Below, in pieces: positions 1 to 12,800 of a stretch of 64,000 nt of DNA. The position numbers and the translations under genes were made by a program. Positions within the stretch are counted from its first letter, which is position 1; each line of letters starts with the position of its first letter. Source of the DNA: Mytilus californianus (taxonomy: Eukaryota; Mollusca; Bivalvia; Mytilida; Mytilidae); the NCBI RefSeq assembly GCF_021869535.1, contig NW_026262668.1:14368348-14432347 (forward strand), written 5' to 3'. The notes below the pieces were generated by a model, which was not told where the DNA came from, did not search any database, and saw nothing but the letters and a program-made list of their open reading frames with translations.

Positions 1-660
1 GTGGCAAGGAATTCAAAAAAGTAGCTGAATATATATATATTGAAAATAATTTCTTCAGGGTTTACTATAATTTGCTAAAAAGGAAACTGAATATATGTAA
101 ACTGAAAGACTTAAAAGCGAGCGACATATAATACTCTGCATACAATACCAGATGAAACTAAATTGTTCACAATGTTCTTGCTCTGAACAAAGGTTTTATT
201 AAAAGCTTTTTAAGACGATGGCGCCATTACATGAAGTATAATCCGCCATGTTGTTACGTGATCGGTACTGTAAACGAGAGAATTTTTCCGTTTGTTTTTC
301 AACAAACGGATTTTCCGGTGCCATTGACAAGCACTATTCGGAGAGAAAAAAAACCTTTACTATTTTTTTCATCTAGTTCATCGTATTTAAATTAGAGAAA
401 CGTCATAGGTGAGAGACAAAACAAATATGGCCGTCTACGGAACGACAAAATTATACTTTTGACAAAATGAATAGAAGAGAGGCGAGAGATACCAAAGGCA
501 CATTAAAAATCATTAGTCCAAAACAAACTGACAATGTCATGGCAAAAGAAAAACGAAAATCAACCAAAAAACAAACCAATGTTTACAAAAACACAACATA
601 GAAAACCAAAGACTGAGCAACACGAACTTACCGAAATCAATACTTAATAGGAATAATCCA
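1..660. other. Left flank, repetitive
   Basis: No coding exon seen. An imperfect hairpin (CCGTTTGTT ... AACAAACGG) lies near 288-311. From about 458 to 650 the sequence matches the repeat that follows the Penelope-like RT at 53757-53985, so it is probably a 5'-truncated copy of that element. Confidence 0.4.
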
Positions 661-671
661 TTTTTGTACAG

Positions 672-812
672 GGGTGCCCACACTTAATCCATTGTGTATA
701 GACCACGATACAAGATGCGCATCATTTAAAGACCAGCTTTGCCATGCTACCGCACATGCGTATGTCATTGCAACATGTGCCAGAACGTGTAACAGGTGTG
801 ACGAGTTTATAG
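672..812 (+). CDS. Exon of copy 1: ShKT domain
   Basis: Acceptor tttttgtacag at 661-671 and donor GTATGT at 813. The exon enters in phase 1 and leaves in phase 1, so it is a symmetrical, shuffle-competent module. It has six cysteines in ShKT spacing, with central CHATAHAYVIATCA. It is nearly identical in protein to the exon at 37890-38030. Confidence 0.75.
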
Positions 813-3800
813 GTATGTGTAATGTTGATTACTGTTACCTTAGCATGGTATTCTCTTTAATTGTATACAATGTCGTCATGTGAATTTTTACATCTTCTAA
901 TTGGCAAGTACTTTGGTTGAAGATACATTTCTTTTTTGTCTGTGATTTTTTTACTGTTTATAAAATTATTTAATTGTGCTTATATAAAAATAAGGAGATG
1001 TGGTATGATTGCCAGTGAGACAACTATCCCCCAAAGTTCAAATGAAGTGGGTGTAAGCAATTATAGGCAACTGTGCGGCCTTCAACAATGAGAAAAACCT
1101 ATACCGTATAGTCGGCTATAAAAAGGCCCCGACATAAAAAAATAGGAAACAATTCAATTGAGAAAACAACGGCCTAATGTATAACAAAACAATTAAAGAA
1201 AAACAAATATGACAGACATGAACTAACGACAACCACTGAACTTCAGGCTCCTGACTTGGGATAGGTACATATAGAATGTTTGCCACTCTCTCGTGTCACT
1301 CTCTCAGACAAGGATGAGCTTAGATTTGTTTGCCCTTTTGTTTAAGGTCTTTTGATTTTGTGCTTACCAATGTTTATATTTTTCCCCTTGCGCGATTTAA
1401 GTCTAGAGATTAACTGATGAAAGTTATTCCAGAAACATGTGTCGGGCTCACGGCGATCATTCATACGAGACGGGTTTTGTAAGTTCATCCACTACATATA
1501 CACTCGAAAAAATAAATGCTGACGTATTATAGATTGGTTGTAAGCAATACAAACAAGTTTTTAAGATTGTTTTTCTCATGTACTTTTTCTGCTTTATTCT
1601 GAAACAAAATTCGGTGTAGAAGTGGTGCTAAATTAATGTACAAATTAAATGATAACATAAGTCAAAAGGTGTGTTTTCACGTCCCACTCTTCTAAATAAA
1701 GCGTATCATGTTTGAGATTTTATATCAACGTGGTTGATAACACATATTTATTTATCTATAAAATATTGGTTATTTTTACCAATTGACTATGTATATTTTC
1801 ACGAACTTTGATAGTTATGCACGCAAAACCGTTGTTTATACAAAAAGTAAAAAGTTTGAAAAAATTCGGTAAAGCAGTGAAATAAATGTAAAAAATGCAT
1901 TCAAGATATTTCAATTTTAGCTTCTTTACACCTACCAAGTAAGTAAACTTAATTACATTATTTAATATTTCATTTTAAAATGTTGAGTTTAGAAAAGATA
2001 TACAATGGAAATTCAAGGAAATAAAGGCAAACATTAGAATTGTTTCATTTAAAGTATTTTTTTTAAATAGTCCGGTAGTCTCACGACGTTTTGTTAAATG
2101 AGATCCGACGGAAAGGTTTAAAACAAAATTGGTATTAAAAATGATAGAAAGTTAGGACTAGAATACCTGATACTTTTTAATACTTTGCAACTTTGTGAAA
2201 CAAATACTGTCATTTCTAACATTTACGATGAACACACATCATCTATTTTGTATGAGCTATATGGTGAGTGAAATTCTAATACTGTTTATAAACGAATATC
2301 CATGAGGCCCAAAAATAACAAAGAGATAATAAGGTTTTGGCAGTATTTGGCTAGTTTTATCTTGAATAAAATTTAACATATATGATATAAAATATGTATT
2401 TAAATTGAAAATCTTGCTCTGAAATATATTTATCAATGCCTATATTTAATATATGTGTAAATTATAATGTGGTTACCGCAAATTATGACAGACCACTAAT
2501 ATAAATATATGTAAGTAATATGTCTGATACGAGTAGTTGACTGATGAGCCCTGGTAATCAAAGGCTATCATTACTGTTCACTGAATATATGAATGTTGAA
2601 TCCAGCGCAGCGAAATATGCCAATGTTACTTTTATTATTCTTCCCTTAGTTTATTTATTTTGTATTTACATTGTATCATAGGTCAAATTTATTTGTTCAG
2701 TGTATGTTCAATGGTGTTAATATGTCCTTTGATTGAGTTAAGCTATTTCAGTTGATATTTTATAGTGTGTCTTTGTATGTTGTGATGTTACACTATCGTT
2801 TCAATAAAAAGGGTGAAGGTTTGGTACCATTAAAATGTTTAAACCCGCTGCATTTGTTTGCACCTGTCCTAAGTCAGGAATCTGATGTTCAGTAGTTGTC
2901 GTTTGTTGATGTGGTTCATAAGTGTTTCTCGTTTCTCGTTTTTTATATAGATTAGACCGTTGGTTTTCCCGTTTGAATGGTTTTACACTGGTAATTTTTG
3001 GGGCCCTTTATAGCTTACTGTTCGGTGTGAGCTAAGGCTCCGTGCTGAAGACCGTACTGTGACCTATAATGGTTTACTTTTATAAATTTTGACTTGGATG
3101 GAGAGTTGTCTCATTGGCACTCATACCACATCTTCTTATATCTACAAATTGTCCGATAAGATCAGAGTAACAACTTGATCTGATTGGACAACCGTCACTG
3201 AAAAGAGTGGTGAAGCTGCTCAAAGCTGTGCCATATACAATTCAATATATTTACTTGAATGTCCCTTTGGTATATTTCGCCTCTTTTTCAAGTTCCTAGT
3301 AAATTACTTCTGACATCAGATATAGAATGTTAACATAACAATTGTTTTAATAATAGTCGGGGAAGGTTAAATTCATGCCAATATTACTGATAATCATTTC
3401 TAATCCTCCCTGGAGTGTATTCAAGAAAATTTTTCCCAATGACGTCAAATGTACTCCATCTTTCATTAGGAATGATTCATTAGCCTTTATATCAGGGTAA
3501 CTGATGTAACAACCATATGTTTTGGTTAATAATGATACTTTAGAGGTATTAACCCTCATTGTACATGTTTCCATGGCATCAATATTGTCAGAGTAACGAC
3601 AACTAGGTCTCGAAATAATTGGAATCCAGACAAAATCTGTGTTCAACATCAGTGGACGCATCCAACTGAACTGTTTCCTTATTAGTTCACAAAGAGCTTT
3701 TGTACTTTCTTTCCCTATAGCATTGCTTCCAATATGTAAAACTAATAATAGTTGTCGAATATTCATATTTTAACATGGTTCTTATTTGTTGTTTCATGTT

Positions 3801-6800
3801 CATCACTTTACCTCTACATTTTCCTTGTCACCAAATATTAACTCCCATCCTCTGTAGCCCCAAGTTTACCCCTCCCGGTCTTCCTCTGGCTTCCACAAAA
3901 GCATTCTTAATAATCGAGGATCCAATGATCCAAACTGTAGCATGTCCAACAATTCTTAGAAAGCAATTATTACATGCTTATACTGATGCAGGACATACCA
4001 TTTATTTTCATAATACAATATATATTTAAATGCCAGCTCAAGACAGCATTATGAGATAAGCAATTATACAAACATATTTAAATGACAGAAATGTACATGT
4101 ATAATGTTCAGGACAATAGAATCCTAATATAACGCAAAAAGGCCTGTGACTTCCAACGTCCAGTTTCTTTCATTTGTTCATCAGAAATACCCTCTAATGC
4201 GCATGTGGTTGACATGCTAATTCTAAATGAATGGAACTTAAATCAATTGTTTTCTATATTAATTACTGACAAAGACTTTTTAATAATGCTGAAAACTGGT
4301 ATCTTGTAAGGAGGGATCCATCAAAATGACAAAATGAAGGTCCCAGATATGGGGGCAAACTTTAATAAATTTAGCCGTTATTTGTACTGGACAGACATTT
4401 TTGTTTTTCTGCTGCTTAGAAATAACGTTTTTTGCTACCGCAAATTATGACAGACCACTAATATAAATATATGTAAGTAATATGTCTGGTACGAGAAGTT
4501 GACTGATGAGCCCTGGTAATCAAAGGCTATGATTACTGTTCACTGAATATATGAATGTTGAATCCAGCGCAACGAAATATGCCAAATTGTTCGATAAGAT
4601 CAGAGTAACAACTTTATTTGATTGGACAACCGTCATTGAAAAGAGGGGTGAAGCTGCGCAAAGCTGTGCCAAATACAATTCAATATATTTACTTGAATGT
4701 CCCTTTGGTATATTTCGCCTCTTTTTCAAGTTCATAGTAAATAACTTATGACATCAGATATAGAATGTTAACATAACAATTGTTTTAATAACAGTCGGGG
4801 AAGGTTAAATTCATGCCAAGATTACTGATAATCATTTCTAATCCTTCCTCCCTGGAGTGTATTCAAGAAAGACGTCAAATGCATTCATCTTTCATTAGGA
4901 ATGATTGATTAGCCTTTATATCAGGGTAACGGATGAAACAACCATATGTTTTGGTTAAGAATGATGCTTTAGAGGTATTAACCCTCATTATACATGTTTC
5001 CATAGCATCAATATTGTCAGAGTAACGACAACTTGGTCTCGGAATAATTTGAGACCAGACAAAAACTGTGTCCAACATCAGTAGACGCATCCAACTGAAC
5101 TGTTTCCTTATTAGTTCACAAAGAGCTTTTGCACTTTCTTTCCCTATAGCATTGCTTCCAATATGTAAAACTAATAATAGTTAGAAATAACGATTTTTGT
5201 TCCAGAAGCAAAATGGTCAGTTTTAGATCAATAAAACCTCTAATCGTGCATCACGAATCTTTATATTTTCAAATTTTACAGTATGCATCTGCTTTTTTTT
5301 GCAATCAATTATTTCACCTACTCTCATAAAACTATGAAAGGCTAGCGAAAATGCGGTCATATACAATTTTGTCTTGTACCCGTTTTTGCAAATCACCGCC
5401 AATGACCTCAATGATTTTTCCAATATATCTCTCGTTATAGTTAATCTAGTGTCCTTTTAATTTGGGCATAAACCATAATTATTCCTTCAATCAATTTTCT
5501 AACCACAAATTTCTGTCTATTTTCTTCTAAATTGTTAATTTTATTAAAGAAACTTAAGCCTGAAATATAGCTAGATACTGTTGAGTGGGGCATTTTCTTT
5601 ATAAAAAGATAAACGATGAACGATGTCAAGTCACCAAAAGGAATAGGCCAGATATCAGAACATTCCTGATTTTCTCCGAATTTAACAAATATGTCCATGC
5701 TATGCAAATATGCTTTCTGTGTACTGGGTGCTATTGAATTTATAAGTAAGTGATTCATTTCAGTTCTGAAATCATCGTCAGGAATTCTTGTGGGATTATT
5801 GATGGAGAACTATCTGCATTCGGGAACCATTCCATTAAACTTTGTTCCTGAAATTCAGAAAGAGAATCTGTGAGTGCATTGTGTTCACCCTCAATATGGT
5901 GTGCTCTAACTTGTATGTGGTTGTCCATAGTGAGAAAGACAGTTTGTCGTATCAATATCATAACTATCTTTGATTTTGGTGTTCTTTTGTTCACAATGCT
6001 TACTAATACCTGATTATCTATTCTTAACAAAATCTTTTTTATTTCTAAATGAAGGAATTCATATGATGAAGGACAGCACGATGGGAATAAGCCCCAAACA
6101 TGTTATATCCAATAAAACATTACCTGCACTATCAGTGAATAATTCCAGACTTTCATTAGTCGACCAAAATCGATCAGGAAAAATAACACTGACCAATGAA
6201 TGGATCTAGAAAATTAAACCAAACTCTAGCATTTGTTTTGACATACGAATTCAATCTGACAGTACAATAAGGCTTTCCATTCTTAACTGAAGCCATCAGA
6301 TCGTAAAAACGACGGATGAATGCACGGGCTGATATAACATGTATAATAACCCTTGAACGAAATTCCATTAAACCAGTAATTGATTAAAGTTCCTTCAGTG
6401 CCATTTTCGTTTTCGACAAGACCTGATCAAACACGAATTTAAGTTTATCCAGTTTTTCAGGGAGGATTCTCAATGCCAGCTTTCATCCCAACCACTTTAT
6501 CAAAAGAAGAATACTTTACTTTGCAAATTTCTGGATCAATGAAATCATTTACATTCCAGTTTGGAGGTTATGACAAGTGGGTTATAAGACGCCATCCCCC
6601 GTCATGTTTTGCTACAATCCCAATAGGAGATATTCTTAGAGTTGACATTGGTATTTTTGAAAGGGGCTCAACATTCTACCAACTTGAAGATGCACTTCTT
6701 GTGTAATTTTAAATTAGTTTCAGTTTTGTGATTTTCTGCCGAAATGAGATGGCTTGCAAAAAATGAGATCCTTGGACCAGTATAGTTTAATCTAAACCCC

Positions 6801-9800
6801 TCTATAAATCCCAATAATACCATTGCGGCATCAGTTTTGTTTTCATAATTTGACAGTAATTCTCGCAAAGGTTTAATTTTGACTGGGGTTTTGCCTTTGT
6901 CCCATAAATGTTCCAGGAGAACGGAATCTTGTGTTATTTTGCATTTGCTTAGGTGCAAGGGGTTGAAAATTAGATGATGTTTTTTGTGGTGTTTGAGGCC
7001 GGGCTGATCTGAATCTCTGAACAATCCTAGGTGACTGAGGATTATTAGAGTTAGTCACATTGCTACTACATGTAGTACAAAATATAACCGGATTTACATC
7101 ACTATATTTTAAACAAGTATGTTTGTATGTGCAATATTGTTGGTTGGTGCACGTCCCATTATAATTGTATGCATATCATTTAAGAAAATTTCTTGTTGGT
7201 TTTTGTGCAATATTGAACTCTGTCCCATTCATTGGACCTGCTGGTTGCATATACAATAACCATAGATTAGTGTCTATGACAGACCAGGATCCAGCAGGCT
7301 CCTGTGATCTACGTAGTAAAAACTGTTCATCATGCAATTTCCACCCTAAACCTGCATAGCGTTTAGCCCCTAACCTGACAGTTTGCATATACTTCAACAT
7401 TTCATGAAACTGAGATGTATGTATAGAACAATAAATACTGATATATATTAAAAAGGCATCCGTCCACATATCTATTGTGCTAATTCTTGTATCCTGTTGC
7501 TTAGGTTGTATATAATCTGTAAGTGTAAGTGTTTGATTTACTCTTGTTATGTTTTGTGAATTATTTAACAAACTGCCCATATCTACACAGTCCCCATTTA
7601 TTACTTTTTGTTTGACATTTTGCGAAACGTTTCGCGATATGTCATCTGACGCCTTAACCGTTTCAATAGGTAGGGCATAACCTGAGTTAATAAAGGGTTG
7701 GTGAATTGTTGTATTACCTGGAGCAGGGTAAATTGTTTCTGCTGGCAGTGTTGCTTGGGTCATTATTGGACTGTGTTGTAGTACATTATTTGTCACAGTG
7801 TTAAAGCAGAGCTGTACAGGTGGTGTTCCACTTGTTCTAGGTAGTACTACATCCCTGGCTAATCTAGCTGAAATATTAACAGTCGCCTCTTCCTGTTGCT
7901 TCTTTGTATTTCTTTTTTAAGAAGATTATTTTCTCGTCACATTTTCGTCGTCTGCAACCTTGTCGTCGTATTTCGAAAAGGCCAAAGCGAGGTTGCGATC
8001 AAACTAATCAACACAAATGTTAAATATCCAATAGTGAACAACCAACTACTCAAATTAAGATATTCAAGTTTTAAAAACCTCATGGATAACGGGCTTTAAA
8101 ATTGTAGATTTTAAATCCTTTTATCTTGAAAATACGCAGTTGTCTTAAATGACTAAAAATAAAGGATCTAGCTCTAAAAGAAATGCAAGAATAAGACTTT
8201 TTGAATGCTATTGGTAATTAAAAATGATAATATATGTTAAAATGTTATTGTTTTTCTGTATATTGAAGAAGAATAAAACATAACTATAAAATAAGTAACA
8301 AATAGAACGTAAATGACCGACATTAAACTTGACACTTGTAAATTTTTATGACTTGATTCGTGGTCTCTCTGTGTAGTGTTTTGTTGTTGTTGTTTTTTTT
8401 TTTTGTCTTTTTGTTTTGGGTTCTTTTTTTGGTCATTGCGTTTACTGTTTAATTCGACTTATTTATTGTTTTCGGTTACCCCCTTGGTGTCTTCTACCTT
8501 TTCAGATCACTTGGCGTCCGTCGTCGTCGTCGTCCTTCGGCGTTCATTACTTTTACAAAAATCTTTCTTCTGAAACTACTGTGCCAAATTTAACCAATCT
8601 TGGCCACACTTATCATTGGAGTATCTAGTTTAAAGAATGTGTCCGCCAACCAATATGACCGAAATGGCTGAAATTGAACATAGGGGTAAAATGCAATATT
8701 TGGCTATTATCATTAAAACTGTTTAAAATAGAGAAAATCCGGCTGGGGCAACATTGTTCAGAATGATGAGATATTATACCTAATGTCTTAATAAAAACTG
8801 TCAGACGGCTTCTTATACATGTAGGAGTTATTGCCCTTAATCAAGGATTATTCCCATTTGTTTTGCGTTTTTGTCTATTATCTTGAATTCTATAATAGAT
8901 AGATAGAAACTATAAATAGCAAAAATGATCAGCAAGTGAAGATCTACAACTAAGTCTACATGGCCAAAATCGTTAGCCGACATCTTATTGAAGTTATTGC
9001 CCTTTTATGACGAGATCTACAAATAAACCTGTATGGCGGAAATCTTTAGTCGACTCTTTATTAGAGATATTGTCTTTTAATGATAATTTTTACCATTGTT
9101 ATTGCGTTTTTTGCTTATTATCTTGTAAACTAAAAAAGATAAATAAAAACTTTAAAAAAGAAATGTGATCAACAGGATAAGATATACAAATACGTCAACA
9201 AGACTGAAACTGTCAATTATCTCTTAATACTGTTATTCCCCTTTAATGACGATGCAGGTGAGTGACACAGGCTCTTTGATATTAAGAATGACAAATTACA
9301 GAAACAAATTTTAGCAGATAGTGCATGGTGGCCGCAATCCACCTAACCCCGCCCCTTTTCCTAAGGTTTGAGTCTATCATTTTTTTATATCAAATAAAAG
9401 AATGATTTAAAAAAAAATACCGGACTTCTAACTCCTCATTGTTCGGCGCATACATGTTAATACTGGAAGTTGTATTCTACCTATATTATAAATTGATTTG
9501 TTATAAATAAGCACCAGCTTCAACTATACAACAAACCACATCGACGACAACTACACCAAAGACGACGTCAAGAACGTTACAACCGACAACATCTACAGCA
9601 TCTCTCACGACCAATAAGAAACCCGTCAAATGTAACATGTGTGGGGATATTGATAGCTATATCCCATGCTTCTCTAGAGATGTCTTTAGGAACCAGTCGT
9701 CAGACTGTCCTGCTGGACTCAACTTTTGTATGACAGATATTTTTACTGATGCTGATGGTAATGCCGATCTTTTTAAACGGTTCGTATTAATACGTTTACA

Positions 9801-12800
9801 ATAACCAATTTTATCCTGCAATCGACCTTTCTACTTTACAAATACAGGTGTACAGATAACACGAAGCGATAAACGTATACTAGACGTTAATTGTCCCCTG
9901 GTATCCTGCTTCTATTGCGAGCGTACGGTTATGTTCAAATTACTGTTTACATCACAGTTCAATTTGGGGTCCTCATTGCGGTCCGCGTTTTAGTCATGTC
10001 GATTTCATAAAAAAAACAGTATTCGTACAGTGTATTACAAAATAAAATATATTTGTACTCGCTACGAAACATGATAAAAACTCGGCAAGCCTCGCTTTTC
10101 TCTCTGTTTCTTAAGCTCGTCAAGTAAATTTATATTTCCCTACACTGTACGGATATTGTATATATTTTTATTTCATCGATAATTTTGAGTTTTTAATTCT
10201 TGAGTTTTTCAATTGATACGGCAAGTTATCCAATAATTCTGCTTTAATTCAAAGCAGAACAGAGGCAAACAAACATATTACACGACCAAGCAGGGGGCGC
10301 CTTGCACTTTTGCCAATTTTTGAAATTCCGTATTTCATTTGCGCCACAGGGTTTTATTTCATTTCTGCCAACAAAGAATATTGCTTTTGCGCCAATTTAC
10401 AGGTAAAATATAACGGAAACGTTTCAGTATAAGTTGTATCATGAATACGAAGTTCGCATAAAAACATTGTAGGGTATGACCCAATTGGGTTAGTAAGAGA
10501 GTTCATACTCATTTCTAATACACAACAGAGAGTCACTTAAAGGTATTAAATGTTATCTTACCTCGTATAGATTTCTGGGGATATGATTGGTTAAAGGACT
10601 ACACGTGGTGACTACATATATTAGATATAGGGTGTCCTAAAAAATATGGCGTTAGTTACCATATGTGATTAGTTACCATATGGGGTTAATAAGGAGTTAC
10701 TTCCCTTTTTCAAAACAAACAAAAAACTGAAAGGTTTCAACAGATGAAGAAATTGATAATGAACGATTGAAATAAATTCATAAAACAAATTTAAAGCTAA
10801 CAAGTTGTTATTGTTGGCATTTGTTTTTTGTATAAAGAAATGGAAGTAGGTTCTTAATACTAAGTATTGAAGACTTAATTACTTTGATATGCCGCTAGTC
10901 TAAATACCACATGTGAAGATAGTCGGTAAGATAAATTCGTTACACGGTGTGCTAGTGACCTAATACGATATATATATGGGGTCAGTAAATTCCATATATA
11001 TCGTATTAGGTCACTAACACACCATGTATCTAATAGTATCGTGTTCACATATTAGCGGTGACAAAATGGACATAGTTCATTCGGAGACAAATAGAGGAGA
11101 AAATATATGCGTCTGTTTTAAGACCTCACATTTAGGATATCTAATGTATTGAAAAACAGAGATAAATTGTATAGATGTGCCCCAAAAAGTTGCAAAGCAA
11201 GAATCACAACCGATGTGGAATGCAAAACCATTATAAAAACATGATGAATGTGATTTATGATGAATATGTTATACAGTATTATGCTATCAAAACTATTAGA
11301 TCTTATGTTTATACTATTTACCTGTATTAATGACGCAAATGAAATGTTTTTTTTTGGGGCGCAAATGAAATATGGTTTGTTGCGCAAATGAAAGATTTTT
11401 TTTTGTTGGCACAAATGAAATGCCATTTTGCGCAAAATCAAATCACCGCAAGTAGGCAATAGTTCAAGAAAATTTTAAAACATTTTCATATTTAGACCGC
11501 TGTAATTTAAACGAGACTAATCCTTGTCCTTTGTCTTAGAATAGGGCTTTCCATGCACTATGTTACGATGAAACCATTTTTATCGGCGATATTATAGTTC
11601 ACTCTATATTTCACCCCGGCACATATATGCATATTAAGTGAAGTCTATATTTGGTTTTGGATATACGTCGTTTTGCTGCATATAGATATAAGAAGATGTG
11701 GCATGAGTGCCAATGAGACAACTCTCCATCCAAGTCACAATTTGTAAAAGTAAACCATTATAGGTCAAAGTACGGCCTTACCACGGTGCCTTTGCTCACA
11801 CCGAACAGCAAGCTATAAAGGGCCCAAAAATGACTAGTGTAAAAACATTCAAACAGGAAAACCAAAGGTCTAATCTATATAAAAAACGAGAAACGAGAAA
11901 CACGTATGAACCACATCAACAAACGACAACCACTGAACATCAGGTTCTCTTCAAGCCTACTTGAACTACACACTACATCATGATCACCTTAGTTTATATC
12001 TTAATAACTACAAATAACTACTTACAAAACCAGCTATAAGCCGTTTAGATTGCAAATCACCAAAATGAGAAAAGAAGTATCAAAATAGTCTTATTTTGTC
12101 AAAAAAGGAGATATGATTAGAGGCATTATCAGCTGGCACCTTAACTTGAAAAAATAGTATAAAAATAGTTGTATGAATTAATGAATGAATACGATGATAT
12201 TGTAGCGATGCTTCTCTTGGTCTAGTAGATATATGGCTGCCCTCCATTAGCTGTGCTAGTGGAGTACTCCTTTTGCTAGGTTGATGAATAAAGAGGCATG
12301 TCGTACTGAAGTCCCCGGTTCGAACCCGGCTTTTACAGTGTTAATTTTGAAGGAACATTATGCTGTAGTGTTACAATATAATCTTGAATCCTTTCTACCG
12401 AAATGTCTATTGTGATTTGACTAGCTTTTAATAAATATGATATATTTAACCTGAAAGTGCTCATTTAAACTTTATTTGCTAGATTAGATACGACTCAGAG
12501 CATTTAGTTCACTAAAATATATATGTTATCGACATTGAAATCTGTGTAAACGATATCTTGAACCAACATATTTTATGGATAAAACAGTGGCTCATATTTT
12601 AATTAAAAAATCAAGTCTTAGAACATTTTCAAAGATTTTGCAGTGTTGCATTAAATACAAGGAGTATTAAGACTTAAAAAAATATATGAGAAGTTATCAT
12701 AATGTCTTGTGAAAAAAATATAGCATGTTATTTGATTGATTTATAATACGTTTTGATTTCCGAATTCATGTGGCAAATTAAATGAGAGAAATGTTTGAAT

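Larger units (their letters stand above)
3345..8000 (-). mobile_element. DIRS-type tyrosine-recombinase retroelement, degenerate, antisense in the copy 1 intron
   Basis: Reading on the minus strand from 8000 to 3345, the order is gag-like ORF with CCCH-type knuckle, RT fragment, RNase H, tyrosine recombinase, and an SGNH-hydrolase-like domain. This order and the use of a tyrosine recombinase define the DIRS order of retroelements. The copy is dead: there are in-frame stops in gag, RT and SGNH, the RT catalytic core is deleted, and a 746-bp insertion splits the recombinase. Exact termini were not found; the 2470-3340 repeat suggests the 3' flank reaches beyond 3345. Confidence 0.82.
10290..11460. 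mobile_element. Fold-back region enclosing a FLYWCH relic
   Basis: The right part (11325-11445) contains four copies of a 'gCaCAAATGAAAT'-like motif separated by T-runs. The left part (10300-10400) contains the reverse complement ('TATTTCATTTGCGCC', 'ttatttcatttctgccaac'). Between these inverted arms lie the palindrome at 10943-11027 and a FLYWCH-like coding remnant. The arrangement suggests a transposon with long, simple inverted ends. Confidence 0.45.

Noticed and set aside
2540-2580. CTGATGAGCC…GGC resembling a hammerhead (also at 4500-4535)
   Set aside because: CTGATGA and a possible stem II are present, but GAAA does not follow and stem III is absent. It is part of the DIRS 3' region.
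6473-6706. Plus-strand ORF of 77 codons
   Set aside because: It is the reverse of the RT block (RISPIGIVAK on the minus strand).
7896-8099. Plus-strand ORF of 67 codons
   Set aside because: Antisense to the DIRS gag N-terminal region; no motif.
8376-8628. Two overlapping hydrophobic ORFs
   Set aside because: They translate a T-rich low-complexity run and a (GTC)n repeat.
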